Position numbers and translations under genes: made by a program
The notes under the pieces: model-generated
The model's database searches: none
The model's input: the letters and a program-made list of their open reading frames with translations, nothing else
What the model was told of the DNA's origin: nothing
Assembly (NCBI GenBank): GCA_019322535.1
Contig: JAHWIM010000031.1
Coordinates: 1-43,726, forward strand
DNA: 43,726 bases
Reading direction: 5' to 3'
Origin: Candidatus Woesearchaeota archaeon
GTDB taxonomy: Archaea; Nanobdellota; Nanobdellia; Woesearchaeales; WJKL01
In this document: in pieces, positions 23,184 to 30,050 of the stretch
Layout: every line of letters begins with the position of its first letter
How positions within the stretch are numbered: the stretch's first letter is position 1

Positions 23184-24023
23184 TTAAGCAGCCATTCTCT
23201 TTGCTTTTCTCACTCTTCTGCCTGTAAGTTTTACAATTTTAGTTTCTTTTCTTTTTAGACGTGAAATTCTAAATCTGATATTGCGCATAGGGCTTATTTC
23301 TTTAACTAAAATAGATTTCAATTCATGCATTCCTGCTCTAATTTTTTTAAAGTCATCCCATATATCTTCGTATCCTCTTTGTTCACTACGCCCAGGATAC
23401 CAGTTCTCAACATATCTTATTAATTCTGGTAGAGTATATGCTGGTTCAACTTTCTTTTGCCTGAATCTCTTTCCACCTTGAAAAATATCAAGCATATCTT
23501 CGGTATAACCTCTTACTCTGTTTGCATCTGCTATTATCTCGTTTTCTTGATCTTTAATATCATCCATCACTGAAAGAAATCTTTCAAATACTCTTGAAAT
23601 TCTAATTTTTTCTACTCTTGCAAGCTTAATTCCTTTTATTCTTTTAAACCGGTCTATCTTTTTTTCATAATCTTCAAGTTTACTTGCTTCATGAGCAATT
23701 GTTAGAGCAATATCGCCGAGTTTTCTCAGAAAATATATCTTATTATATGTTAAATTTTTTAGATGTCTGAATACAGCTTCATATGTAGGCAATACCCAGC
23801 AGAAATCTTCTCTTTCTTTTTCCTTTTCATAGATTCTTGCTGCTAACTCCCAAAGTTCTTGTACTTTTTCTATTTCACGCGAGAATAATTTTTTTTCTTT
23901 TCCTGACATAAACAGCTTGTTAGCTTTCTCAATAATTTCATCAATCTCTTCATATCCAGGTGCTTTTTCACCTCTCTGTTCAAACTTCCTTTTCAGCATG
24001 AATTTAAAATGTCTAAGTCCCAT
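23184..24023 (-). CDS. Helical/coiled-coil orphan protein of duplicated module (copy A)
   Basis: A 279-aa highly charged, mostly helical protein with a basic C-terminal tail (RRVRKAKRMAA). No known family is recognised. It aligns with the 252-aa protein at 24570: a basic start (FKFMLKRKFEQRGE versus RRIFRKKLIESGE), then EIxEIIxxxxKLF...LF(S/D)xEI near residues 26-52, and R(F/Y)L...MxxxxDxExExxxA in the middle coiled coil. Each copy stands directly upstream of one copy of the small partner, so the two products probably work together. No membrane segment or catalytic motif is visible. Confidence 0.7.
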   Translation of the reverse strand: MGLRHFKFMLKRKFEQRGEKAPGYEEIDEIIEKANKLFMSGKEKKLFSREIEKVQELWELAARIYEKEKEREDFCWVLPTYEAVFRHLKNLTYNKIYFLRKLGDIALTIAHEASKLEDYEKKIDRFKRIKGIKLARVEKIRISRVFERFLSVMDDIKDQENEIIADANRVRGYTEDMLDIFQGGKRFRQKKVEPAYTLPELIRYVENWYPGRSEQRGYEDIWDDFKKIRAGMHELKSILVKEISPMRNIRFRISRLKRKETKIVKLTGRRVRKAKRMAA

Positions 24024-24063
24024 AAATTATCTAAGAAATCTTTGATATATAAATTTTTTTAAT

Positions 24064-24528
24064 CTAATCTTTTTTCAAAAGTTTTTTAGCAAGTTTTTCT
24101 GCTTCTTTGACATCCTGTCTCAGTCCAGCATAAGTTTGTTCTGTCATCGCTACTGCCTCAGCATCAGCAAGGTGAATATAATCATCATAAACACTATCTT
24201 TTATAATTAGTAAGTCAGCATTAGAAAGTATTCTTCCTGTCTGATAACATCTTTCAGCTGTTACTCCTCTCACGCCTCTTAAGAATTCAATTTCATGTTC
24301 TGTTAATCCTTGCGCAATAGCTGATTCTAAATTTGTTTCAGCTCTATCAAGCATATCATCAATATTAGTATTAGTATGAAAAGAATAAGCCTTTTTTATA
24401 TCATCTCTAATTGATGCCAGAAGCATAGCTGTTTCATCATTTGGACAGTTTTCTGGCAGATGACCTAATGTATTTACAAAATCCACTACAATTCTCATAA
24501 CTTCTCTCCCACGATACTGTTGTCCCAT
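24064..24528 (-). CDS. Orphan protein, small partner of duplicated module (copy B)
   Basis: A 154-aa paralogue of the protein at 22651, sharing MGQ-x-Y, DFVNTLGHLPE, AIAQGL, IEFLRGVRGVTAERCYQ and TEQTYAGLRQDVK. The two have diverged (insertions after the LPE block and before DY), so the duplication is not recent, although the promoter block stayed identical. Predicted soluble and acidic, ending in a lysine-rich helix. Function unknown. The start ATG lies about 20-28 bases after the TTTAAATA element. Confidence 0.75.
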   Translation of the reverse strand: MGQQYRGREVMRIVVDFVNTLGHLPENCPNDETAMLLASIRDDIKKAYSFHTNTNIDDMLDRAETNLESAIAQGLTEHEIEFLRGVRGVTAERCYQTGRILSNADLLIIKDSVYDDYIHLADAEAVAMTEQTYAGLRQDVKEAEKLAKKLLKKD

Positions 24529-24538
24529 TTTGATGGTT

Positions 24539-24564
24539 AAATAGAAGTTATTTAAAAAGGTGTG
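24539..24564 (-). repeat. 26-base promoter repeat, copy B
   Basis: Identical to 23152-23177 and in the same place: between the stop of the helical gene (24570) and the start of the small gene (24528). Flanking bases differ, so the identity is confined to this block. It holds the TATA-like TTTAAATA. Confidence 0.8.
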
Positions 24565-24569
24565 GAGAA

Positions 24570-25328
24570 TTATCCTGCTCTCATTAATTCAAGAACCTTT
24601 TCCTCTCTTTCCTCAAGCATTTCTATATTTTTTCTTATTCCAGGGATTTTTTTTTCTTGCTTGCTTAAATTATAATCTAAATCTCTAAGGTCTCCTGTAA
24701 TTTTTCGGTATAAAGCCGGCCGCCTCAAACTTTTTAGAATACTCATGGCAAGAAATATAGGGCTGCCTTCTTTTGCTTCTGTTATAGATTTAATTATTTC
24801 TCTCATCTCTTTTGTACTATCCTGCAAAGCACTAATAGCTTCTTCTAACTTTTCTTCTTCATCTCTAACTTTTTCCATAGTCGATATAATTATTTCCAAA
24901 TATCTAAAATATTTTTTCTTGCTTTCTGGATCTGTTTCTTTTCTTAGTCCTTCTATGAATTGATCATATTTTTTGCAATATCTTGCTTTAGAATAAATAT
25001 CTGAAATAAGTTCTCTTACTTTTCCAAATTTATGTGCTTTGTTTATTGAATGATCTCTTAGCTGTTCAATCTTATTAAATATTGTCTTTGTTTCTTTTTT
25101 TTCTGGAAATCTTTTGTGTAAATACACTTCAACATCATAATGAAGAGATTGAATAAAATATATTTCATCTCTAAAAAGATGTTCTTCTCCTTTTTCTTTT
25201 TTGAACAATTTATCTAAGTCTTTTATAATTTCCCAAATTTCTTTATCTGTAGGAATATCTGTTTCTCCTGATTCTATTAGTTTTTTTCTAAAAATTCTCC
25301 TAAATAAAGAGATAAATCTGAATGTCAT
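24570..25328 (-). CDS. Helical/coiled-coil orphan protein of duplicated module (copy B)
   Basis: A 252-aa, highly charged helical protein, paralogous to the one at 23184. The N-terminus is basic and amphipathic (MTFRFISLFRRIFRKK), which could lie on a membrane. Residues about 145-195 and 215-250 have heptad-like patterns of Glu, Leu and Lys typical of coiled coils. It is shorter than copy A, lacking the middle insertion and the basic tail. First gene of the leftward module; the tRNA-Val gene lies upstream. No function is recognised. Confidence 0.7.
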   Translation of the reverse strand: MTFRFISLFRRIFRKKLIESGETDIPTDKEIWEIIKDLDKLFKKEKGEEHLFRDEIYFIQSLHYDVEVYLHKRFPEKKETKTIFNKIEQLRDHSINKAHKFGKVRELISDIYSKARYCKKYDQFIEGLRKETDPESKKKYFRYLEIIISTMEKVRDEEEKLEEAISALQDSTKEMREIIKSITEAKEGSPIFLAMSILKSLRRPALYRKITGDLRDLDYNLSKQEKKIPGIRKNIEMLEEREEKVLELMRAG

Positions 25329-25370
25329 AATTAGATTAAGTCAATTATACTATATAAATTTTTAGAATAA

Positions 25371-25443
25371 TGGGCCCACCCGGATTTGAACCGGGGATCT
25401 TCTCGAAGTCAACGAGATGTCATAGCCGCTAGACCATGGGCCC
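25371..25443 (-). tRNA. tRNA-Val(GAC)
   Basis: On the minus strand, acceptor GGGCCCA pairs with TGGGCCC, discriminator A. The D arm starts GTCTAGCGGC, the anticodon stem TCTCG/CGAGA encloses TTGACTT (anticodon GAC), and the T arm is CCCGG-TTCAAAT-CCGGG. It is 73 bases with no intron and no encoded CCA. The position after the anticodon is U rather than the usual purine. Confidence 0.9.
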
Positions 25444-25478
25444 AATAGAATTTTTAATTTATTTTTTCTATTTAAATG

Positions 25479-25898
25479 TTATTGTAAATAACCTAATTCT
25501 TGTTCATTAGGATGTCCTTTGAGATAATAGGCTCTTACTTTGAGTTTTTTTGAAATAGCTAATCCACTTAATAATGAAGAATATGCATCTGCTAAAATTT
25601 TTTTTATTTGACGAGGATCATTTATTCCTTCTTCTGTAAAGACTCTTGCAATCTTTCTAGTTTTTAGTTCATAATCTTCTTTGACTTTTTTAGTCTTTTT
25701 CTTACGACCTTTTTTGCTTTTTGGCTTAATTTCTTTTACGACTGTATATAAGGTTATAAAATTTCTGCGGTCATATCCTTCACCAAATTTAGCAGACCAA
25801 GAATAATCTAATATTATTTCTTCACAACCTTCTATGACTCCTTCTAAATCAACTCCTTGTTTTCTTAATCTATTTGCAAAATCTATATGTCTTCCCAT
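25479..25898 (-). CDS. Orphan basic protein
   Basis: A 139-aa protein of no recognised family. Its start MGRHIDFANRLRKQGVDLEGV is helical. A lysine-rich linker (about 60-72, KPKSKKGRKKKTKKVK) splits it from a C-terminal helical part with FTEEGINDPRQIKKILADAYSSLLSGLAISKKL. The basic linker suggests nucleic-acid contact. It lies upstream of tRNA-Val on the same strand and diverges from the methyltransferase-like gene at 25999. No paralogue is evident in the window. Confidence 0.6.
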   Translation of the reverse strand: MGRHIDFANRLRKQGVDLEGVIEGCEEIILDYSWSAKFGEGYDRRNFITLYTVVKEIKPKSKKGRKKKTKKVKEDYELKTRKIARVFTEEGINDPRQIKKILADAYSSLLSGLAISKKLKVRAYYLKGHPNEQELGYLQ

Positions 25899-25998
25899 TT
25901 CAATCCTGTCAGAACTCTCTTTTTTTCGGTACTGAGAAGAAGGCTATTATAAAAAGGTTTTCAAAAAATTAATATATACATAGATAATTAGGATTGTT

Positions 25999-26802
25999 AT
26001 GTCATTTTTGAGAAGATTGTTTAAAAGAAAAGTAACAAAGAAAAGATTAGACAGCAAATTAAAAAGATTTATTTCTAGATTTGGAGAAACTTCTGATGCA
26101 AAAACAGTTGAGAAATTCTTGAAGGAAAATGAGATGAAAGATGAATTTTTGAGTTATTTAGTTAAGATAAAGTTTGCAAAAGGTTCTGAAAAAGAGAGAT
26201 TGATAAAAGAAGCTAAAAAGATTGCAGACAAAATACCTTCTTTTAAAGGGTGGCCTGAAAAACCTGTAAAGTTTTGGGATATTGAATCTTTGAGCTGGAG
26301 AACAAAGATTCCTGTTCATGTTAGATTATTTATTAGGAAAGAATTATTAAAGAGGATAAAACTTGGTGGATTGAATTTATCTCTTGGTGCTGGTTCTTAT
26401 CCTTACATTGAAGATTCTGTTTTAGTTGATATTTCTTCTGAGATGCTGAAAGCAGTTGAGCCTGCTGTTAAATTTAAGAGAAAACTTGTTTATGATTTAG
26501 AAAAAGGCAACTTACCTTTTAAGGATTCTGTGTTTGATACTGTTACAATGGTTTTTGTTATTAATTATTTGAAGAATTTAGAGACTGTGTTTAAGGAAAT
26601 TTATAGTGTTTTGAAGAAAAAAGGTAAAGTGATAATAGTTCAGTCTGGCAAACTGCTTGAAGAATTGTATATAAGACAAGAGAAGAAACAATATAAGGCA
26701 GATGAATTAAAAAAACTGTTAGAGAAAATTGGTTTTAAAGTTAAAGTTGAGAAAAAAAGAATTAAAAGAACTCAATTGGTTTTTGTTGAAGCTATAAAGT
26801 AA
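25999..26802 (+). CDS. Class I SAM-dependent methyltransferase-like protein
   Basis: A 267-aa protein. Residues about 1-85 are a charged helical N-terminus. From about 118 there is a Rossmann methyltransferase core: LNLSLGAGSYPYI (motif I, with SLGAGS in place of DxGxGxG), VLVDISSEML (motif II Asp), LEKGNLPFKDSVFDTVTMVFVINYL (motif IV and V region), and VLKKKGKVIIVQ. It is a Methyltransf_11-like enzyme with an altered glycine loop. Substrate unknown. The TATA-like AATATATA lies about 25-30 bases before the ATG. Confidence 0.75.
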   Translation: MSFLRRLFKRKVTKKRLDSKLKRFISRFGETSDAKTVEKFLKENEMKDEFLSYLVKIKFAKGSEKERLIKEAKKIADKIPSFKGWPEKPVKFWDIESLSWRTKIPVHVRLFIRKELLKRIKLGGLNLSLGAGSYPYIEDSVLVDISSEMLKAVEPAVKFKRKLVYDLEKGNLPFKDSVFDTVTMVFVINYLKNLETVFKEIYSVLKKKGKVIIVQSGKLLEELYIRQEKKQYKADELKKLLEKIGFKVKVEKKRIKRTQLVFVEAIK

Positions 26803-26829
26803 ATTTTATATAGTTTAATTTGATTTGTG

Positions 26830-27336
26830 ATGATTATGAATAAAGAATTAATTGAAGCATTAAAATATGCACTTGATTTTGAAGAAAAAGGAGAACAGAT
26901 TTATAGAGATATTGCTGAGAATTCTTCAGATGAATTTGTTAAGAATACTTTTAATGGACTTGCTAAGGATGAGCACATACATGAACAAGTAATTAAAGGC
27001 TATATTGAAGGAAAAGCTGATTTTTCTGAATTGAAAAAAGTTACTTTAGATCCAAAAAGGTTTTTTGGAACTGTTACAGAGGAATTTAAGCAGAGAGCAA
27101 AAGAATATGGTGCTGAATTAAAACCATTTGATACTGGAATTGAATTAGAAAAGCAAAGCATTGCTTATTACAAAGAACAGCTTGAGAAAGTTGAAACAGA
27201 TGAAGCAAAAAGATTCTTTGAGTTTTTGTTAGAGCAAGAGAAGTTTCATTTAAAATCCTTAGAGCAAGTAAGAGAATTCATTGGAGACCCTGAGAATTTC
27301 TATGTAGAATTTGAAAGATGGACCTTAGAAGGGTAA
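26830..27336 (+). CDS. Ferritin-like (rubrerythrin-type) diiron protein
   Basis: A helical protein of about 168 aa with the two ExxH-type iron sites of the rubrerythrin/ferritin-like fold: E in DFEEKGEQIYRDI, E and H in AKDEHIHEQ, E in GIELEKQSIAYY, and E and H in LEQEKFHLKSLEQV. There is no C-terminal rubredoxin domain. Such proteins reduce peroxide or store iron. ATG 26830 or 26836 is the likely start; the GTG at 26827 is less so. TTTTATATAG lies about 20 bases upstream. Confidence 0.85.
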   Translation: MIMNKELIEALKYALDFEEKGEQIYRDIAENSSDEFVKNTFNGLAKDEHIHEQVIKGYIEGKADFSELKKVTLDPKRFFGTVTEEFKQRAKEYGAELKPFDTGIELEKQSIAYYKEQLEKVETDEAKRFFEFLLEQEKFHLKSLEQVREFIGDPENFYVEFERWTLEG

Positions 27337-27371
27337 GATTTAAAAAGAAATTGTTTCTTTTTCTGATATAT

Positions 27372-27504
27372 GCGAGGGTAGCAAAGTCTGGTCAAATGCG
27401 CAGGACTTAAGTAATTTAAGTGTTGAGGCTCATGCCGATGATATTAGCATTTGAAGACATCCTGTCACTTAGTGTGTTCGGGGGTTCGAATCCCCTCCCT
27501 CGCA
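27372..27504 (+). tRNA. tRNA-Leu(UAA) with canonical-position intron
   Basis: Acceptor GCGAGGG pairs with CCCTCGC, discriminator A. The anticodon stem CAGGA (27401-27405) pairs with TCCTG (27460-27464). The loop CTTAAG plus A gives anticodon UAA once a 47-base intron (27412-27458) after position 37 is removed. The variable arm CAC-TTA-GTG is long, as expected for leucine. The T loop is TTCGAAT. No CCA is encoded. Exact intron ends assume the standard 37/38 site. Confidence 0.92.
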
Positions 27505-27552
27505 TCCTAACGGATGCAGGCTGTTAGAAATGACAGCCCTCGCACCTTTTTT
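27505..27552 (+). terminator. Hairpin and T-run between tRNA genes, with a tRNA-end repeat
   Basis: GGCTGT (27519-27524) and ACAGCC (27533-27538) form a hairpin, followed by a run of six T at 27547-27552 just before tRNA-Thr. The eight bases CCCTCGCA that end tRNA-Leu (27497-27504) recur at 27537-27544, followed by CC, as if a copy of a tRNA 3' end had been left here. Confidence 0.5.
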
Positions 27553-27638
27553 GCCCTTGTAGCTTAGTGGTAAAGCGTTACCTTGGTACGTTCTATACAA
27601 AAAGGTAAAGATCGCGAGTTCAATTCTCGTCAGGGGCT
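27553..27638 (+). tRNA. tRNA-Thr(GGU) with very short intron
   Basis: Acceptor GCCCTTG pairs with CAGGGGC (one G-U), with discriminator U as in many archaeal tRNA-Thr. The anticodon stem TTACC/GGTAA encloses TTGGTA, then 14 extra bases (27589-27602), then A. Removing them leaves the loop TTGGTAA and anticodon GGU. The intron is small and its bulge-helix-bulge is only a relaxed form (GTA with TAC). The T arm is GCGAG-TTCAATT-CTCGT. Confidence 0.88.
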
Positions 27639-27682
27639 TATTTTCTAGAAGATTTATAAATTACCCATATTAAATCAGCTGC

Positions 27683-28942
27683 ATGCAGCCAAAACCAATG
27701 CAAAGGAATTTGGAATGTGTAGATTGTGGGAGAAAACATTTTTCAAGATATGCTGAAAAATTAGGAGTAAAACTTGAGGATAAAGCTATTGAATATGCAA
27801 TTGATATGAGCCCTGATAATATAAGAACACATGCTCAGGTTCTTTTTCCTCTAATGTGGCACATGGCTGGTTTTATATCTGCAGGTTCTTACAAGACTAT
27901 AGTTAAAACAGGCAGTACTCAATGCCTTTCAGAGCGAGAGCTGAGGAATATTCTTGAAGCAGATCCTGAAAAAGAAGCTAAAAAAGAAGCAAATGAAAGA
28001 GCTGCTGAATTTATTAAAGAATTTGATCATCCGCCTCTAATTCATGAAAATCTAAAATTGTGTGCACTTGCAAATAATCTTGTTGACAATTATGCAGGAG
28101 ATCATAGGGGTGATACAGTAGATATTGAAGAGATTTTATCATCTGAAAAATTACTTGTTGATGATATTGGTATTTTTTTAGGTTATGCAAGAGGCAAACA
28201 TGTAGGAATTATTCCTGACAATGCAGGAGAAGTAATGTTTGACAGATTAACTGCTGATATTCTTTTATCTAATTGTAGAGTCAGTGTTGTTTGTGCTCAA
28301 ACACCGAGATGGAATGATGTAACATATCAAGAATGTCAGGAGATATTTTCTGGTATGGTTCCTGTTATTAAGTCTCATTCTGTTTGTCAGTATTCTGGAG
28401 AAGAACTTAATAGAATCGCAGATGAACATAATATTGATTGTTGGCTGGCAAAAGGAATAGTTAATTTTGAATCTTATGATGGAAAATCAGAAATACCTGT
28501 ATTTAATTTTTTAAGTTTGAAATGCAAAGGGATACAACAAGTTTTTGGTGTTGATAAGCCTGAAGGAGTTATAACATTACAGCCTTTTTATGATAAGCCA
28601 CCTGGTATATATTCAGTCAGAATACTAATCAACCCGACGATGTATGATAAGAGGATTGTACCTGATCTTCTTAAAGACATAAGGAAGACAGCTATAGAAG
28701 AGGTTGAAAAAATTCCAGATGTTAAAGATGCAGTGTATCCTATTGCTGTTTGTGAAGGAGAAAGAGAATTTCTTAGAGATTCACCACCAACAGGAGAATT
28801 AGTTGCTAGAGATTATGATATTTATTTTGCTGTTGATATTTCTAAGGTTGAAAAGAGTAAAGTAGTAGCACTTGGAAAAGTTATGAGAAGAAGATTTATG
28901 GATGAGGATTATCCTCTTCAATTTATAGATAATAAGCGATAG
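27683..28942 (+). CDS. DUF89/ARMT1-type damage-control phosphatase with extra C-terminal domain
   Basis: A 419-aa protein. The N-terminus has a CVDCGRKH pair. The central region has the DUF89 order: PPLIHENLKLCALANNLVDN, IIPDNAGEVMFDRL near residues 176-190 (metal-binding Asp-Asn and Glu), TPRWNDVTY, and IDCWLAKGIVNFES with FLSLKCK. DUF89 enzymes are metal-dependent phosphatases thought to clear damaged sugar phosphates or nucleotides. Archaeal members are usually about 280-300 aa; here about 110 further residues (from about 305, PEGVITLQPFYDKPPG) form a separate alpha/beta domain I do not recognise. TATA-like TTTATAAAT lies about 25-30 bases upstream. Confidence 0.75.
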   Translation: MQPKPMQRNLECVDCGRKHFSRYAEKLGVKLEDKAIEYAIDMSPDNIRTHAQVLFPLMWHMAGFISAGSYKTIVKTGSTQCLSERELRNILEADPEKEAKKEANERAAEFIKEFDHPPLIHENLKLCALANNLVDNYAGDHRGDTVDIEEILSSEKLLVDDIGIFLGYARGKHVGIIPDNAGEVMFDRLTADILLSNCRVSVVCAQTPRWNDVTYQECQEIFSGMVPVIKSHSVCQYSGEELNRIADEHNIDCWLAKGIVNFESYDGKSEIPVFNFLSLKCKGIQQVFGVDKPEGVITLQPFYDKPPGIYSVRILINPTMYDKRIVPDLLKDIRKTAIEEVEKIPDVKDAVYPIAVCEGEREFLRDSPPTGELVARDYDIYFAVDISKVEKSKVVALGKVMRRRFMDEDYPLQFIDNKR

Positions 28943-29003
28943 GTTTTCCAAAAAGTTTTTATTTACTAAGTTCTTATATATTTATTGTCAAAAGAGGTGT
29001 GAT

Positions 29004-29168
29004 ATGAAAAGAAAGAATCCTTTGATAGATTTGTATGAGGAGATTGTTGAAGAGAAGATCAGGGAATTTCAAGACCCAGAAGAGTCAATAAGGGAAAACT
29101 GGGAAAATCTTCCTACAAATTTGCGAGATGAGTTAATAGCTTTAGGTTTTAAAGTTAAGAAAAAATAA
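29004..29168 (+). CDS. Small charged orphan protein
   Basis: A 54-aa frame, MKRKNPLIDLYEEIVEEKIR then a Glu-rich helical middle and LRDELIALGFKVKKK. A GAGGTG ribosome-binding site lies 6-10 bases before the ATG and a TATA-like TTATATATT about 30 bases upstream, which together make it a likely real gene. It ends 10 bases before the lipoprotein gene, suggesting one transcript. No known family. Confidence 0.55.
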   Translation: MKRKNPLIDLYEEIVEEKIREFQDPEESIRENWENLPTNLRDELIALGFKVKKK

Positions 29169-29178
29169 AGGAAAGAGA

Positions 29179-29607
29179 ATGAAGAAATTATTTTTTATAT
29201 TAGGATTGATAGCTATTTTGTTTATTTCTGGATGTACAGGAGATATAAATCTTAAATCCATTGAAGATCTGATTGGGCCAATCTCAACTAATGCTATAAG
29301 TTCTGGTTCTTGCAAAACTGAAATATCTGACGAAGTTGAAATACTGCAGATTAATGTTCCTTCTAAAATTACTATTACATTAGCTGCTTTGAAAGAATTT
29401 GATGATGTAGAAGATGCAAAAAAGTATATTAATAATTGGAAATATACAGATGCAGCATTAGCTGATTTGAAAGGAGACATTGAAGAAAAAATAGAAGTTG
29501 GTGTTGTAAAAGTAGATAAAGTCAGTGAAGCATACACTTATGCTATTGTCTGTATTGATGGAGAAGTCATGGGAAATTCAGAGAAAACATTAAAGAAAAT
29601 TTCCTAA
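29179..29607 (+). CDS. Putative lipoprotein
   Basis: A 142-aa protein with a signal peptide: MKK, a 13-residue hydrophobic core, then the lipobox-like FISGC at residues 15-19 (Cys19 would carry the lipid). The mature part has two more cysteines (Cys45 and one near 123) that could pair, and an alpha/beta pattern. It was probably anchored outside the cell. No domain is recognised. A leftward frame over the same bases is a shadow. Confidence 0.7.
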   Translation: MKKLFFILGLIAILFISGCTGDINLKSIEDLIGPISTNAISSGSCKTEISDEVEILQINVPSKITITLAALKEFDDVEDAKKYINNWKYTDAALADLKGDIEEKIEVGVVKVDKVSEAYTYAIVCIDGEVMGNSEKTLKKIS

Positions 29608-29641
29608 AGTTTTAAATAAAACTCTTTTTTTACGTCTGTTT

Positions 29642-29773
29642 ATGAGAACACTTGAGAAAGTTTTTTGGGTTTTATTTTTTTTAACTTTCGCAGTGCTTTT
29701 TGTTTATATTGCAGTAAATGCAGTATATGGACCTAGCACTGGAATGGAAAGTGTGACTATGTATATTTCGTGA
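29642..29773 (+). CDS. Single-pass membrane microprotein
   Basis: A 43-aa frame, MRTLEKVFW followed by a hydrophobic helix of about 20 residues (VLFFLTFAVLFVYIAVNAVY) and a short polar tail. TTTAAATAAA lies about 27 bases upstream, fitting a leaderless start. The stop overlaps the GTG of the next gene (GTGA), which supports both. Function unknown. Confidence 0.55.
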   Translation: MRTLEKVFWVLFFLTFAVLFVYIAVNAVYGPSTGMESVTMYIS

Positions 29774-30048
29774 TTAAAATGCATTATAGTATTCCCTTAT
29801 TTTATGAAGTGCTTGTTGATGCAATAGAATCTGTTACTTCTAAAACTCCTGAAGAAATTGCTGTATTTTTTAAAGAAGAAGGTATATCTCCTGTTGAAGC
29901 GATGGCACTTGTTAACGAAGGCACTAGGGCAATTAGAGAAGAAGAACCTGATTTTGATCCTAGGATAATATTAGGTGGAGTTACTGGCTACCTTAATAAT
30001 AATGGTTTTATTTATGATGAAGGTAAAGGAAAATTTAGAGAAAAATAA
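29770..30048 (+). CDS. Small orphan protein
   Basis: A 92-aa soluble, acidic, helical protein: YEVLVDAIESVTSKTPEEIAVFFKEEGISPVEAMALVNEGTRAI, then a possible beta hairpin at the end. No family is recognised. The GTG at 29770 overlaps the stop of the membrane microprotein; ATG 29779 is the alternative. It ends 2 bases before the convergent glycerate kinase gene. Confidence 0.6.
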   Translation: MIKMHYSIPLFYEVLVDAIESVTSKTPEEIAVFFKEEGISPVEAMALVNEGTRAIREEEPDFDPRIILGGVTGYLNNNGFIYDEGKGKFREK

Positions 30049-30050
30049 TT

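Noticed and set aside
22651..25328. Duplicated module as a toxin-antitoxin system
   Set aside because: The order and sizes could fit, but neither protein shows a toxin or antitoxin motif, so the label was not given.
29142..29537. Leftward 131-aa frame over the lipoprotein gene
   Set aside because: The plus-strand frame has a signal peptide with lipobox and a sensible start; the leftward one has neither.
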